Made by a program: the position numbers and the translations under genes. The notes under the pieces are model-generated. The model was not told the DNA's origin. It searched no databases and saw nothing but the letters and a program-made list of their open reading frames with translations. Shown here piece after piece: positions 23,068-30,800 of a stretch of DNA of 32,601 nt. The DNA is from an uncultured Actinomycetes bacterium (GTDB lineage Bacteria; Actinomycetota; Actinomycetes; Nanopelagicales; Nanopelagicaceae), in the NCBI GenBank assembly GCA_903836945.1, contig CAILSO010000021.1, positions 1 through 32,601 on the forward strand. The letters are read 5' to 3'. The first letter of the stretch is position 1, and each line of letters starts with the position of its first letter.

Positions 23068-24357
23068 TTAATTCGCCCCGAGCATTGCGTGCCAAGCGCT
23101 TGGAAAATCAGGCAAAGTCTTTTGAGTGGTCTCAATATTTTCAACTTCAATTCCATTAACAACTAGGCCAAGCATTGCTCCGGCAGTTGCTAGGCGATGA
23201 TCTTCATATGAATGAAAAATTCCAGAGTGCAATGGAGCCGGGCTGATATGAAGCGCGCTCTCTTCTTCATCAACGTCGCCGCCGAGGGCATTTAATTCTG
23301 TGGCGAGAGCCGCTAAACGATCGGTCTCGTGCAACCGCAGGTGTCCGATACCTCGAAGCGATGAGGGCGAATCTGCCAATGCAGCTACTGCAGCAATCGA
23401 TGGCGTTAATTCACCAACATCATGTAGGTCTATATCAATGCCGTGAATTTCACCGCTTCCGGTTACCTTCAAGTCACTTCCAACGAATTCAATCTGGGCG
23501 CCCATTGATTTAAAGATCTGGCGGAGTTGATCACCTGGTTGGGTAGTTGTCTTTGGCCAATTTGCAATCGTTACTGAGCCACCGCAGATCATTGCAGCTG
23601 ACATGAATGGCGCAGCATTTGAAAGGTCTGGTTCGATTACTAAATCTAAGCCAGTTAATTCACCTGGATAAACCTGCCACTGATAACTACCAGAATTTGG
23701 ATCGCTAACATCCACCTTTGCACCAAATTCTCGAAGCATCTGAATGGTCATTTCGATATGTGGCATCGATGGAAGTGAACTCCCAATATGTTTTACGGTA
23801 ATTCCATTTTGAGTTGCTGGGCCGATCAATAGCAAGGCCGAAATAAATTGACTTGAAGCCGAGGCATCAATTTCTACCGCCCCGCCTTTTATGGAACCGT
23901 TGCCATTTATTGTCATTGGTAATGAATATCGATTGCCATGTTCGATGGTTATTCCCAGATCTTCCAAGGCAGAAATCACCGGACCTAGTGGTCTTTCATG
24001 ACTTCGCGGATCGCCATCGAAGTTAATTAAGCCATTTGCAAGGGCGGCAACCGGCGGAAGAAAACGCATGACCGTGCCGGCGTTGCCAACATCAATACTG
24101 GCTGGGCCAAAAAACTTTCCGGGCGTGATTTCGAGATCGCCATTTTCCAATTGATTAATTTTGCAACCAATCGCCTTTAGGCCGGCGATCATCAGGGTTG
24201 AATCTCGTGAATGAAGCGGCGCCCGAAGAGTTGATGGGGACTTGGCTAAGGCCGCGAGAATCAGTGCCCGATTGGTGACCGACTTTGATCCCGGAATCGT
24301 GATGGCAGCATCGATCGGTTTTAAACCGCGATACGGTGCTGGCCAGAGTTGATTCAC
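23068..24357 (-). CDS. aroA: 3-phosphoshikimate 1-carboxyvinyltransferase (EPSP synthase)
   Basis: Transfers the enolpyruvyl group from PEP to shikimate 3-phosphate in aromatic amino-acid synthesis. The N-terminus has PGSKSVTNRALILAAL (22-37), followed by NAGTVMRFLPPVAAL, RPLGPVISALEDLG, SSQFISALLL, and near the C-terminus LHETDRLAAL and YEDHRLA. These cover the substrate- and PEP-binding residues. Length (429) is typical for actinobacteria. It starts with GTG, 30 bp from the divergent SRAP gene, and heads the minus-strand transcript with rsgA and hisN. Confidence 0.95.
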   Translation of the reverse strand: MNQLWPAPYRGLKPIDAAITIPGSKSVTNRALILAALAKSPSTLRAPLHSRDSTLMIAGLKAIGCKINQLENGDLEITPGKFFGPASIDVGNAGTVMRFLPPVAALANGLINFDGDPRSHERPLGPVISALEDLGITIEHGNRYSLPMTINGNGSIKGGAVEIDASASSQFISALLLIGPATQNGITVKHIGSSLPSMPHIEMTIQMLREFGAKVDVSDPNSGSYQWQVYPGELTGLDLVIEPDLSNAAPFMSAAMICGGSVTIANWPKTTTQPGDQLRQIFKSMGAQIEFVGSDLKVTGSGEIHGIDIDLHDVGELTPSIAAVAALADSPSSLRGIGHLRLHETDRLAALATELNALGGDVDEEESALHISPAPLHSGIFHSYEDHRLATAGAMLGLVVNGIEVENIETTQKTLPDFPSAWHAMLGAN

Positions 24358-24374
24358 AGTCCAAGACTACCCGC

Positions 24375-24380
24375 TATCGT
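24375..24380 (+). promoter_or_regulatory. Predicted -10 element of a leaderless promoter for the SRAP gene
   Basis: TATCGT is followed by seven bases and then the ATG at 24388, and there is no Shine-Dalgarno sequence in between. A weak TTCACA lies 16 bp upstream of it. Confidence 0.4.
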
Positions 24381-24387
24381 TTAGTGC

Positions 24388-25113
24388 ATGTGCGGCCGTT
24401 ATGCATTGAGCAAACTTCCTAGTGAATTAATTGAGGAATTTGAAATCACCGCTGGCCATACAGGCGCAATTTTGCCGGCGGATTGGAATATCACGCCCAC
24501 TCGCGAGATCTACATAATTCGCGATAATCAAGAGCTAAAACGGGAATTAGTAAATGTATCTTGGGGATTGATTGCTCCGTGGAGTAAGGATGAAGTAGAA
24601 GCGGTGCGCTCTCAATCTCAAGCAATCAATGCCAGAACTGAAACGGTGGATGAAAAACCAACTTTCAAAAGGGCATTTCGATCACGACGTTGTTTGATTC
24701 CAGCTACGGGTTATTACGAATGGGCTACAGAACTTGGCAAGTATGAAACCAAGCAACCGTTCTATATTCACTCTCAATCAAATCAGAGTTTAGCCTTTGC
24801 TGGAATTTATGATCGTTGGGTAAATACAAATGGAGAAATATTTGAAAGCGCCGCAATTATTACTCGCGAGGCGGTTGATTTCTTAGCCGCGATTCATCAT
24901 CGAATGCCAACTTTTTTGCCAAAGGATCGTTGGGATAGTTGGCTTGATCCACGAATTAACGATGTGGCCGAAATTCGTAAACTGATGGAACTATCGGCCC
25001 CGGCGGCCGGACTTGCCGCCCATCCGGTTTCAACAATGGTAAATACGACTCGAAATAATGGGCCGGAGTTAATTAGTGAGATCGAACTAGGGGAGCCGAC
25101 AACGCTCTTTTAA
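24388..25113 (+). CDS. SOS response-associated peptidase-type protein (SRAP, YedK/HMCES-like)
   Basis: SRAP proteins bind abasic sites in single-stranded DNA and protect them by forming a covalent thiazolidine link through Cys2. This 241-residue protein keeps all four active residues: Cys2 (MCGRYAL), Asn81 (INARTET), Glu111 (YYEW) and His170 (HHRMP). WGLIAPW and GIYDRW are also typical. It is divergent from aroA, as is Rv3226c in M. tuberculosis, where sigH also follows nearby. It probably acts in DNA damage tolerance with the repair genes at the window's start, though there is no regulatory link visible. Confidence 0.93.
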   Translation: MCGRYALSKLPSELIEEFEITAGHTGAILPADWNITPTREIYIIRDNQELKRELVNVSWGLIAPWSKDEVEAVRSQSQAINARTETVDEKPTFKRAFRSRRCLIPATGYYEWATELGKYETKQPFYIHSQSNQSLAFAGIYDRWVNTNGEIFESAAIITREAVDFLAAIHHRMPTFLPKDRWDSWLDPRINDVAEIRKLMELSAPAAGLAAHPVSTMVNTTRNNGPELISEIELGEPTTLF

Positions 25114-25161
25114 GCCCGCGGCTGCATCATCCTGCCTTCAGCAACTCAAGTGTGGCGTTGT

Positions 25162-25187
25162 GGAATAAAACCCGCTCCCAGCAGGTT
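25162..25187 (+). promoter_or_regulatory. SigR/SigH-type promoter upstream of sigR
   Basis: GGAAT (25162-25166) and GTT (25185-25187) are separated by exactly 18 bases, which matches the SigR/SigH consensus GGAAT-N18/19-GTT. Transcription would start at about 25193-25196, at or next to the ATG at 25196. This predicts autoregulation of the redox-stress sigma factor and a leaderless message. Confidence 0.75.
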
Positions 25188-25195
25188 TTAGGGAT

Positions 25196-25873
25196 ATGAC
25201 GGTAACCTTGTGGCCGATGGCATCTGAAATTGAGGTTAAAACTCCGGCGGGGTTACTCGCAACTGAGAGCGCCATGGACCGTGCCAATCGCTTTACAAAA
25301 GATGCGATGCAATATACAAATCAACTTTATTCAGCCGCACTTCGTTACACCAAGAATGCACATGATGCTCAAGATTTAGTACAAGATACTTATGCCAAAG
25401 CCTTCACTTCGTTTCATCAATTTGAACCAGGTACAAATTTAAAGGCCTGGCTCTATCGAATCCTCACCACGACATTTATCAATACCTATCGCAAAGACCA
25501 ACGTCGGCCACAAATATCCGATGGCGAATTAGAGGATTGGCAGATTGCAGAATCTGCAAGTCATACAAGTGATCAAGGTAAATCTGCTGAAGATGAAGTT
25601 TTAGAGAATATGCCGGATGGCGATGTAAAAAATGCCTTAGGAGAAATCCCGGAAGAGTTTCGATTGGCGGTCTACTACGCCGATGTCGAAGGTTATTCAT
25701 ATAAAGAAATCGCCGATATTTTAGGAATTCCATCTGGAACCGTTATGTCACGCCTACACCGTGGCCGTAAATTACTTCGCGAACTTCTAGTTGCTTATGC
25801 AAAAGATCGCGGCTATGCGAAAGAGTTTGATGAGAATGGAAAGAAGAGTTCGCAAGCAGGTGATGAGTCGTGA
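25196..25873 (+). CDS. sigR: ECF sigma factor SigR (redox stress)
   Basis: The 225-residue protein has sigma region 2 (about 43-100, with [14 protein letters not shown] and [18 protein letters not shown]) and region 4 (about 150-198, ending in [19 protein letters not shown]). The partner gene rsrA overlaps by GTGA, and the promoter fits autoregulation, so the SigR/SigH class is well supported. The N-terminus is longer than the core by about 26 residues; Met8 and Met27 (25274) are alternative starts. In Streptomyces a longer, unstable form is made from the SigR-dependent promoter, and a similar two-form arrangement is possible here. It should activate thiol-redox genes when RsrA is oxidised. 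Confidence 0.92.
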   Translation: MTVTLWPMASEIEVKTPAGLLATESAMDRANRFTKDAMQYTNQLYSAALRYTKNAHDAQDLVQDTYAKAFTSFHQFEPGTNLKAWLYRILTTTFINTYRKDQRRPQISDGELEDWQIAESASHTSDQGKSAEDEVLENMPDGDVKNALGEIPEEFRLAVYYADVEGYSYKEIADILGIPSGTVMSRLHRGRKLLRELLVAYAKDRGYAKEFDENGKKSSQAGDES

Positions 25874-26310
25874 GTAATAACAATTTAACTAATAGCAATA
25901 TGACCGAGAATCATGGCCAAAGCTCTTGCCAAGAAGTCTTAAATGCAATGATCTTTTTCATCGATGATGAGATTCACGATCAAGATCAATTAACCACACT
26001 TGAATTCCACATCCAACAATGCCAACCATGCTTGCAAGAGATGGAGCACGAACGCAAAGTTATTGCGCAGATGAAGAAATTACTTTCAAACGCATGTCAT
26101 GAAGAGGCGCCAGAAGAATTGCAGGCGCGGATTTCTGCTCAGACCGCCCTTTTAGCTGCCCAGATGTCGGCCCCAACGCAAATCATCACTGAATATCGCC
26201 AGAGCCAAACAACGGTTTACAGCGATGAATTTGGCGGTATTCGTATCGAAGAGACACACATTGAAATTCAAAGCACGAATGAGTTTGGCGGAGATTTTCC
26301 ACTCGCTTAA
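25870..26310 (+). CDS. rsrA: Zinc anti-sigma factor RsrA
   Basis: Binds SigR in reducing conditions and releases it on disulfide formation. The zinc anti-sigma motif is H47-x3-C51-x2-C54 (HIQQCQPC). C20 (SSCQEVL) fits the other redox Cys of Streptomyces RsrA. Only one Cys (C76) stands where RsrA has an adjacent pair. At 146 residues it is about 40 longer than RsrA, with a polar C-terminal extension after about residue 95 that I cannot assign. The start is GTG, overlapping the sigR stop. ATG at 25900 is an in-frame alternative, still before C20. Confidence 0.88.
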   Translation: MSNNNLTNSNMTENHGQSSCQEVLNAMIFFIDDEIHDQDQLTTLEFHIQQCQPCLQEMEHERKVIAQMKKLLSNACHEEAPEELQARISAQTALLAAQMSAPTQIITEYRQSQTTVYSDEFGGIRIEETHIEIQSTNEFGGDFPLA

Positions 26311-26356
26311 CCCGAATTCACACCACTTCTAAGTAGTTAGCAGTAGGTTAGTAACC

Positions 26357-26764
26357 ATGAATGTTGAGATGGTTCGCGGAGCTATTGGGATGGCTTCACT
26401 TACTGTACGGGCATCAGATACTTCAGTCGCACAGGCCTTAAATGATCTGCCAATTCTTGCAACCCCAACACTTATTAATATTCTAGAAGGTGCAACATCG
26501 GCCGCACTTGCCGAGCATTTGGAGTCTGGTGAAACCACGATCACTTCAGAGATAAGCGTTGCAACCAGTGCTGCCGTAGGAGTGGGGGCTGAAATTAGAG
26601 CCAATGCCACCTGCATTGATATTGAAGGTCAAATTATTCACTTCAATGTTGAGGTGCACCATGGCAGCAAATTAGTTGCCTCAGGAAAAATCTCACGCAA
26701 GATTGTCGATCGCGTCTCATTCACAGCAAGGATCGCAGCCGAATCCATCACCGCCCGCGACTAA
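26357..26764 (+). CDS. Hot-dog fold thioesterase-like protein
   Basis: The 135-residue protein resembles fluoroacetyl-CoA thioesterase-type hot-dog proteins: TPTLINILEGAT (Thr37 and Glu44 in the helix), a strand region ISVATSAAVGVGAEI, and FNVEVHHGSKLVASGKISRKIVD at the end. These proteins usually hydrolyse small acyl-CoA esters. The position of the His used by FlK-type enzymes appears to be Thr70, so activity may differ; my alignment is by eye. It lies 46 bp after rsrA and may be its co-transcribed neighbour. GGTTAGTAACC just before the ATG is an inverted repeat. Confidence 0.68.
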   Translation: MNVEMVRGAIGMASLTVRASDTSVAQALNDLPILATPTLINILEGATSAALAEHLESGETTITSEISVATSAAVGVGAEIRANATCIDIEGQIIHFNVEVHHGSKLVASGKISRKIVDRVSFTARIAAESITARD

Positions 26765-26812
26765 TTCTTAACTTTTTATTTCAACTCCGAAATCGCTTGC
26801 GAAAATTCCGCC

Positions 26813-26875
26813 ATAAAATAAGGTAGCGGACCCCTCGAGATAAAACCTCGGGTCTCCGCTTCATTATTTTATTTT
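26813..26875 (+). terminator. Hairpin terminator of the thioesterase gene with a shared 32-nt apical module
   Basis: ATAAAATAA (26813-26821) pairs with TTATTTTAT (26864-26872), then AGCGGA (26825-26830) with TCCGCT (26855-26860), CCC with GGG, and GAG with CTC around ATAAAAC. A short T run follows. The apex 26827-26858 is an exact inverted copy of 26952-26983. Confidence 0.75.
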
Positions 26876-26983
26876 CCGGAATTATCCCAAGCGCTTAAAT
26901 AGTTTAAATTGAAAAAGCCGGGCTAAGTATTCGGTAAGCAAAACATTGGAACGGAGACCCGAGGTTTTATCTCGAGGGGTCCG
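26827..26983. repeat. Perfect 32-bp inverted repeat (26827-26858 and 26952-26983)
   Basis: The two arms are exact reverse complements over all 32 positions, and match ends on both sides at the next base. They are 93 bp apart. Because the flanking genes converge, each arm reads in the same sense in the mRNA of the gene beside it. Confidence 0.97.
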
Positions 26984-27021
26984 GTCCCATGGTTTGCGGC
27001 GAAGACTTTGCCCGGCTTTTT
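26912..27021 (-). terminator. Long hairpin terminator of sodN with the same apical module
   Basis: AAAAAGCCGGGC (26912-26923) pairs perfectly with GCCCGGCTTTTT (27010-27021). One mismatch further in, AAGTATTCG (26925-26933) pairs with CGAAGACTT (27000-27008) with one mismatch. Imperfect pairing continues up to the 32-nt apex. Both strands end the stem in a T tract, so it can stop transcription from either side. It lies ten bases past the sodN stop. Confidence 0.85.
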
Positions 27022-27031
27022 AAAGCTGCAA

Positions 27032-27430
27032 TTACTTTTTGGTTGCCCAGAAGATCTCTGAGATTTCTTCGATCTTGGCAAGTAGCTTGTCAGCTACGGC
27101 AACATCATTTGATCCCTTTGTTCCGCCAGCGCCAGCAAGCTTGGTTGCTTCGTTGAAGAGAACATGAAGTTGTGGGTAGGTCTCAAAGTGTGGTGCCTTG
27201 AAGTAGTCGGTCCAAAGTACCCATAGGTGGTGCTTAACTAATTCTGAACGCTCTTCCTTGACCGCAACAGCGCGAGCCTTGAAATCTGCATCGCTAGAAG
27301 CTGCGTACTTCTCCATTGCAGCCTTTACTGATTGCGCTTCGATCTTTGCTTGTGCTGGATCGTAGATTCCACAAGGTAGATCGCAGTGTGCGTGGGCCAC
27401 TGTCTTTGGTGCGAAAATATTCTTGAACAT
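27032..27430 (-). CDS. sodN: Nickel superoxide dismutase precursor
   Basis: Removes superoxide using nickel. The nickel hook HCDLPCGIYDP begins at residue 15, after a 14-residue propeptide (ending AHA) that must be cut off to expose the His ligand. Cys16 and Cys20 are the thiolate ligands (Cys2 and Cys6 in the mature enzyme). The rest is the four-helix bundle, with SELVKHHLWVLWTDYFK as its recognisable core, and total length (132) is usual. The ATG has a good GAGGGAGAG ribosome site. The divergent neighbour is its likely maturation protease, with 29-53 bp between start codons. Confidence 0.97.
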   Translation of the reverse strand: MFKNIFAPKTVAHAHCDLPCGIYDPAQAKIEAQSVKAAMEKYAASSDADFKARAVAVKEERSELVKHHLWVLWTDYFKAPHFETYPQLHVLFNEATKLAGAGGTKGSNDVAVADKLLAKIEEISEIFWATKK

Positions 27431-27459
27431 TTCTCTCCCTCAATCAATTTCATCAATCA

Positions 27460-27837
27460 ATGTGGTGCAAGACTACTCTCCTGATGAAAAAGTTGCGATT
27501 TCAGTTCTTGCGGCTAACCGCGGTATCGGTCGACGGCACCTCGATGTCACCCTCATTCAATCACGGTGATTGGTTGTTATTTCGAACCCTGCGCTGGCCG
27601 GTGGCACCAACTCATGCCAAGCTGGCGGATTTGGTTGGCAAGGTTGTATTGGTTAGGCGTTCATCAGAGTTTGGCGATGACTTCCTTCAAATTAAACGCG
27701 TGATTCATGTAAATGAATCTGGCATCTGGGTTGAAGGCGATAACAAGGCGCAATCAACCGATTCACGTACTTGGGGCTACTTATCACCCAAAGAGATCAT
27801 CGCAATTTACTTTTTGCGTTATCGCCGCGCTCGTTAA
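27460..27837 (+). CDS. sodX: Nickel-type superoxide dismutase maturation protease (S26 family)
   Basis: An S26 signal-peptidase-type protein expected to remove the sodN propeptide. The catalytic Ser28 is in DGTSMSPSFNHGD and the catalytic Lys79 in LQIKRVI; GDNKAQSTDSR (93-103) is the usual third conserved box. It has no clear membrane anchor, as expected for an enzyme acting in the cytoplasm. ATG 27460 gives 125 residues; ATG 27484 (MKKLRF) is an equally possible start and neither has a clear ribosome site. Pairing with sodN is the basis for the name. It converges with kgd, with stop codons adjacent. Confidence 0.9.
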   Translation: MWCKTTLLMKKLRFQFLRLTAVSVDGTSMSPSFNHGDWLLFRTLRWPVAPTHAKLADLVGKVVLVRRSSEFGDDFLQIKRVIHVNESGIWVEGDNKAQSTDSRTWGYLSPKEIIAIYFLRYRRAR

Positions 27838-30800
27838 TTAACGAGTAAAGGCTTCAGTAATTAACGCGTGCTGCTCTTCCTCATGCAAGTGATGTGAACC
27901 AGTTGCAGGTGAAGCAGTTGCTCGGCGAGACACGCGACGCAATGTGCGACCTTCGAGAATCTCTTGAGTTGTAAGTGCAACATGTGGCCATGGGCCTTGG
28001 TTTGCTGGTTCATCTTGAACCCAGAGCAGATTTGCATTTGGATGCTTTGCTGCGATCGCTGCGAATTCCGTGGTTGGGAATGGATACAACTGTTCAACCC
28101 GAATAATTGCAGTAGAGCTCTCGTCTAACTTTGCGCGCTCTGCGATTAAGTCGTAGTAAACCTTGCCGGAACAATAAATCACGCGAGTGGCATTAGTGAC
28201 GGTTGGGTCATCAATAATTGGTCGGAAGGTTCCGGTTGTGAAATCGTTTAGTCCGGATGCCGCAGCCTTTAGACGCAACATTGATTTTGGTTCAAAGACG
28301 ATCAGCGGACGACGTGCTGGATTCTTCATGTGCCAACGAAGTAGATGGAAATAAGAGGCAGGTGATGAAGGTTGAGCAACGGTCATATTTAACTCAGCAC
28401 AGAGCGCTAGGTAACGTTCGATGCGAGCTGATGAGTGGTCTGGCCCTTGGCCCTCATAACCATGTGGCAATAGAAGTACGACTGAAGAACGCTCGCCCCA
28501 CTTTTGAAGTGCGGAAGAGATGAATTCATCAACGATGGTCTGCGCACCATTTGCAAAGTCACCAAATTGTGCTTCCCACATAACAAGTGCGTTATCGCGT
28601 TCAACGGAGTAACCGTATTCAAATCCCATTGCGGCATATTCTGAAAGTAATGAATCAAATACGAAGAATTGGTTTTCGTCGGAAATCAATCCGCGAAGTG
28701 GGGTCCAATCAGCACCGGTATTTTGATCAACGATTACGGCATGGCGATTTGAGAAAGTTCCGCGACGAACATCTTGTCCTGCCAATCGAATTGGATGACC
28801 TTCAAGAAGAAGTGATCCCATGGCAAACATTTCACCGGTTGCCCAGTCAACTGTTGCCTCATCCAGCATCTCAACTCGCTTTGCAAGTTGTGGTGCAAGT
28901 TTTGCGTGGGGAGTAAAGCCTTCTGGCATTTCAGTTTGGGTTGCCGCAATTTTGCGAAGGGTAGCTTCATCAACTGCGGTGTTAACACTTTCTGGAGCAG
29001 GCGCGGATGGAACCACAATGTTCTTGTGTTCTGGTTCGTTGTTATGAACCGCGTTGTAAACCGCATCAAGCTGGTTCTGATAATCCCGTAATACTTCTTC
29101 AGCTTCTTCGACAGTGATATCACCACGTCCGATTAAAGCTTCGGTATAAAGCTTGCGAGTAGAACGCTTTGCATCGATCAACTTGTACATAAGTGGTTGT
29201 GTGAAACTTGGCTCGTCTCCCTCGTTGTGACCGCGACGACGGTAACAAACCATGTCGATAACAACATCCTTCTTAAAGGCTTGGCGATATTGGTAGGCAA
29301 TTCGCGCAACACGAACCACGCTCTCTGGGTCATCGCCATTTACATGGAAGACCGGTGCTTGGATCATTTTTGCAATATCGGTTGAGTAAGTTGAAGAGCG
29401 AGCAGCATGTGGTGAAGTTGTGAACCCAACTTGGTTATTCACGATGATGTGAATTGTGCCGCCAGTGCGATAACCTTTTAAAAGTGAGAGGTTAAGAGTT
29501 TCTGAAACAACTCCTTGACCGGCAAAAGCTGCATCGCCGTGCATCAAGATTGGAAGCACTGAGAAAGCCTCTTTAATATTTAATTTATCTTGCTTTGCAC
29601 GAGTAATACCTTCAAGAACTGGGTTAACCGCCTCAAGGTGAGATGGGTTAGCCGCCAAGTAAATCTTGGTTGTTGCGCCAGATTCAGCGGTGAAAATTCC
29701 GGCAGTTCCAAGGTGATACTTAACATCGCCCGAACCTTGAACATCGTTATCGGCGTAGTGACCTTCAAATTCTTGAAAGATCTGCCCATGAGACTTACCG
29801 GCAATATTTGCCAGAACATTTAGTCGACCACGGTGTGGCATACCGATACATACTTCATCAAGGCCTTCTTCGGCAGCAGCCGAGATTACTGCATCAAGTA
29901 GTGGGATTACTGATTCGCCACCTTCAAGTGAGAAACGCTTTTGTCCAACATATTTAGTTTGTAGGAAAGATTCAAATGCTTCTGCGCTATTTAACTTGCG
30001 CAAGATACGAAGCTGTTCTTCGCGTGGTGTGCGCGGCGCACCAACTTCGACATGTTCTTGAATCCACTTACGTTCTTCTGGATTTTGCATGTACATATAT
30101 TCAACGCCGATTGTGCGGCAATATGAATCGCGTAAAATTCCAAGAATCTTGCGGAGCTTCATTACTGGTTTTCCACCGAAGCCACCGGTATTAAATTCAC
30201 GATCCAAATCCCACAATGAAAGTCCGTGAGTAACCACATCTAAATCTGGATGCTCGCGTTGTTGATATTCAAGTGGATCAATATCTGCCATTAAGTGGCC
30301 GCTTGTGCGATAAGCGGTGATTAATTGTTGGATGCGTGCAGAATTTTCTAGGTTGCCACTCTTCTCGGTTCCAAGATCAACCACCCAACGAATTGGGGCA
30401 TATGGAATACGAAGCGCAGAGAAGATCTCGTCATAGAAATTATCAGCACCGAGCAAAATTTCATGCATCCGCTTTAGGAAATCACCTGACTGCGCACCTT
30501 GAATGATTCGGTGATCGTAAGTTGATGTCAAAGTAATTACTTTGCTTATTCCAAGATTTGCCAGAGTCTCTTCTGATGCTCCTTGAAATTCAGCAGGGTA
30601 ATCAAGTGAGCCAACGCCAAGAATTAGCCCCTGACCTTGAACAAGTCGTGGAACTGAGTGAACGGTGCCAAGTGTTCCGGGATTGGTTAGGGAGACCGTG
30701 GTTCCGGCAAAGTCTTCAACGGTGAGTGATCCACCGCGCGCCTTGCGAACTGTCTCTTCATAGGAAGCCCAGAACTGTGCAAAATCTAAATCTTCACAAC

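Noticed and set aside
26813-27021. Insertion sequence remnant or integron attC site
   Set aside because: There is no transposase fragment, no target duplication and no attC core such as GTTRRRY. A terminator pair with a shared apex fits better.
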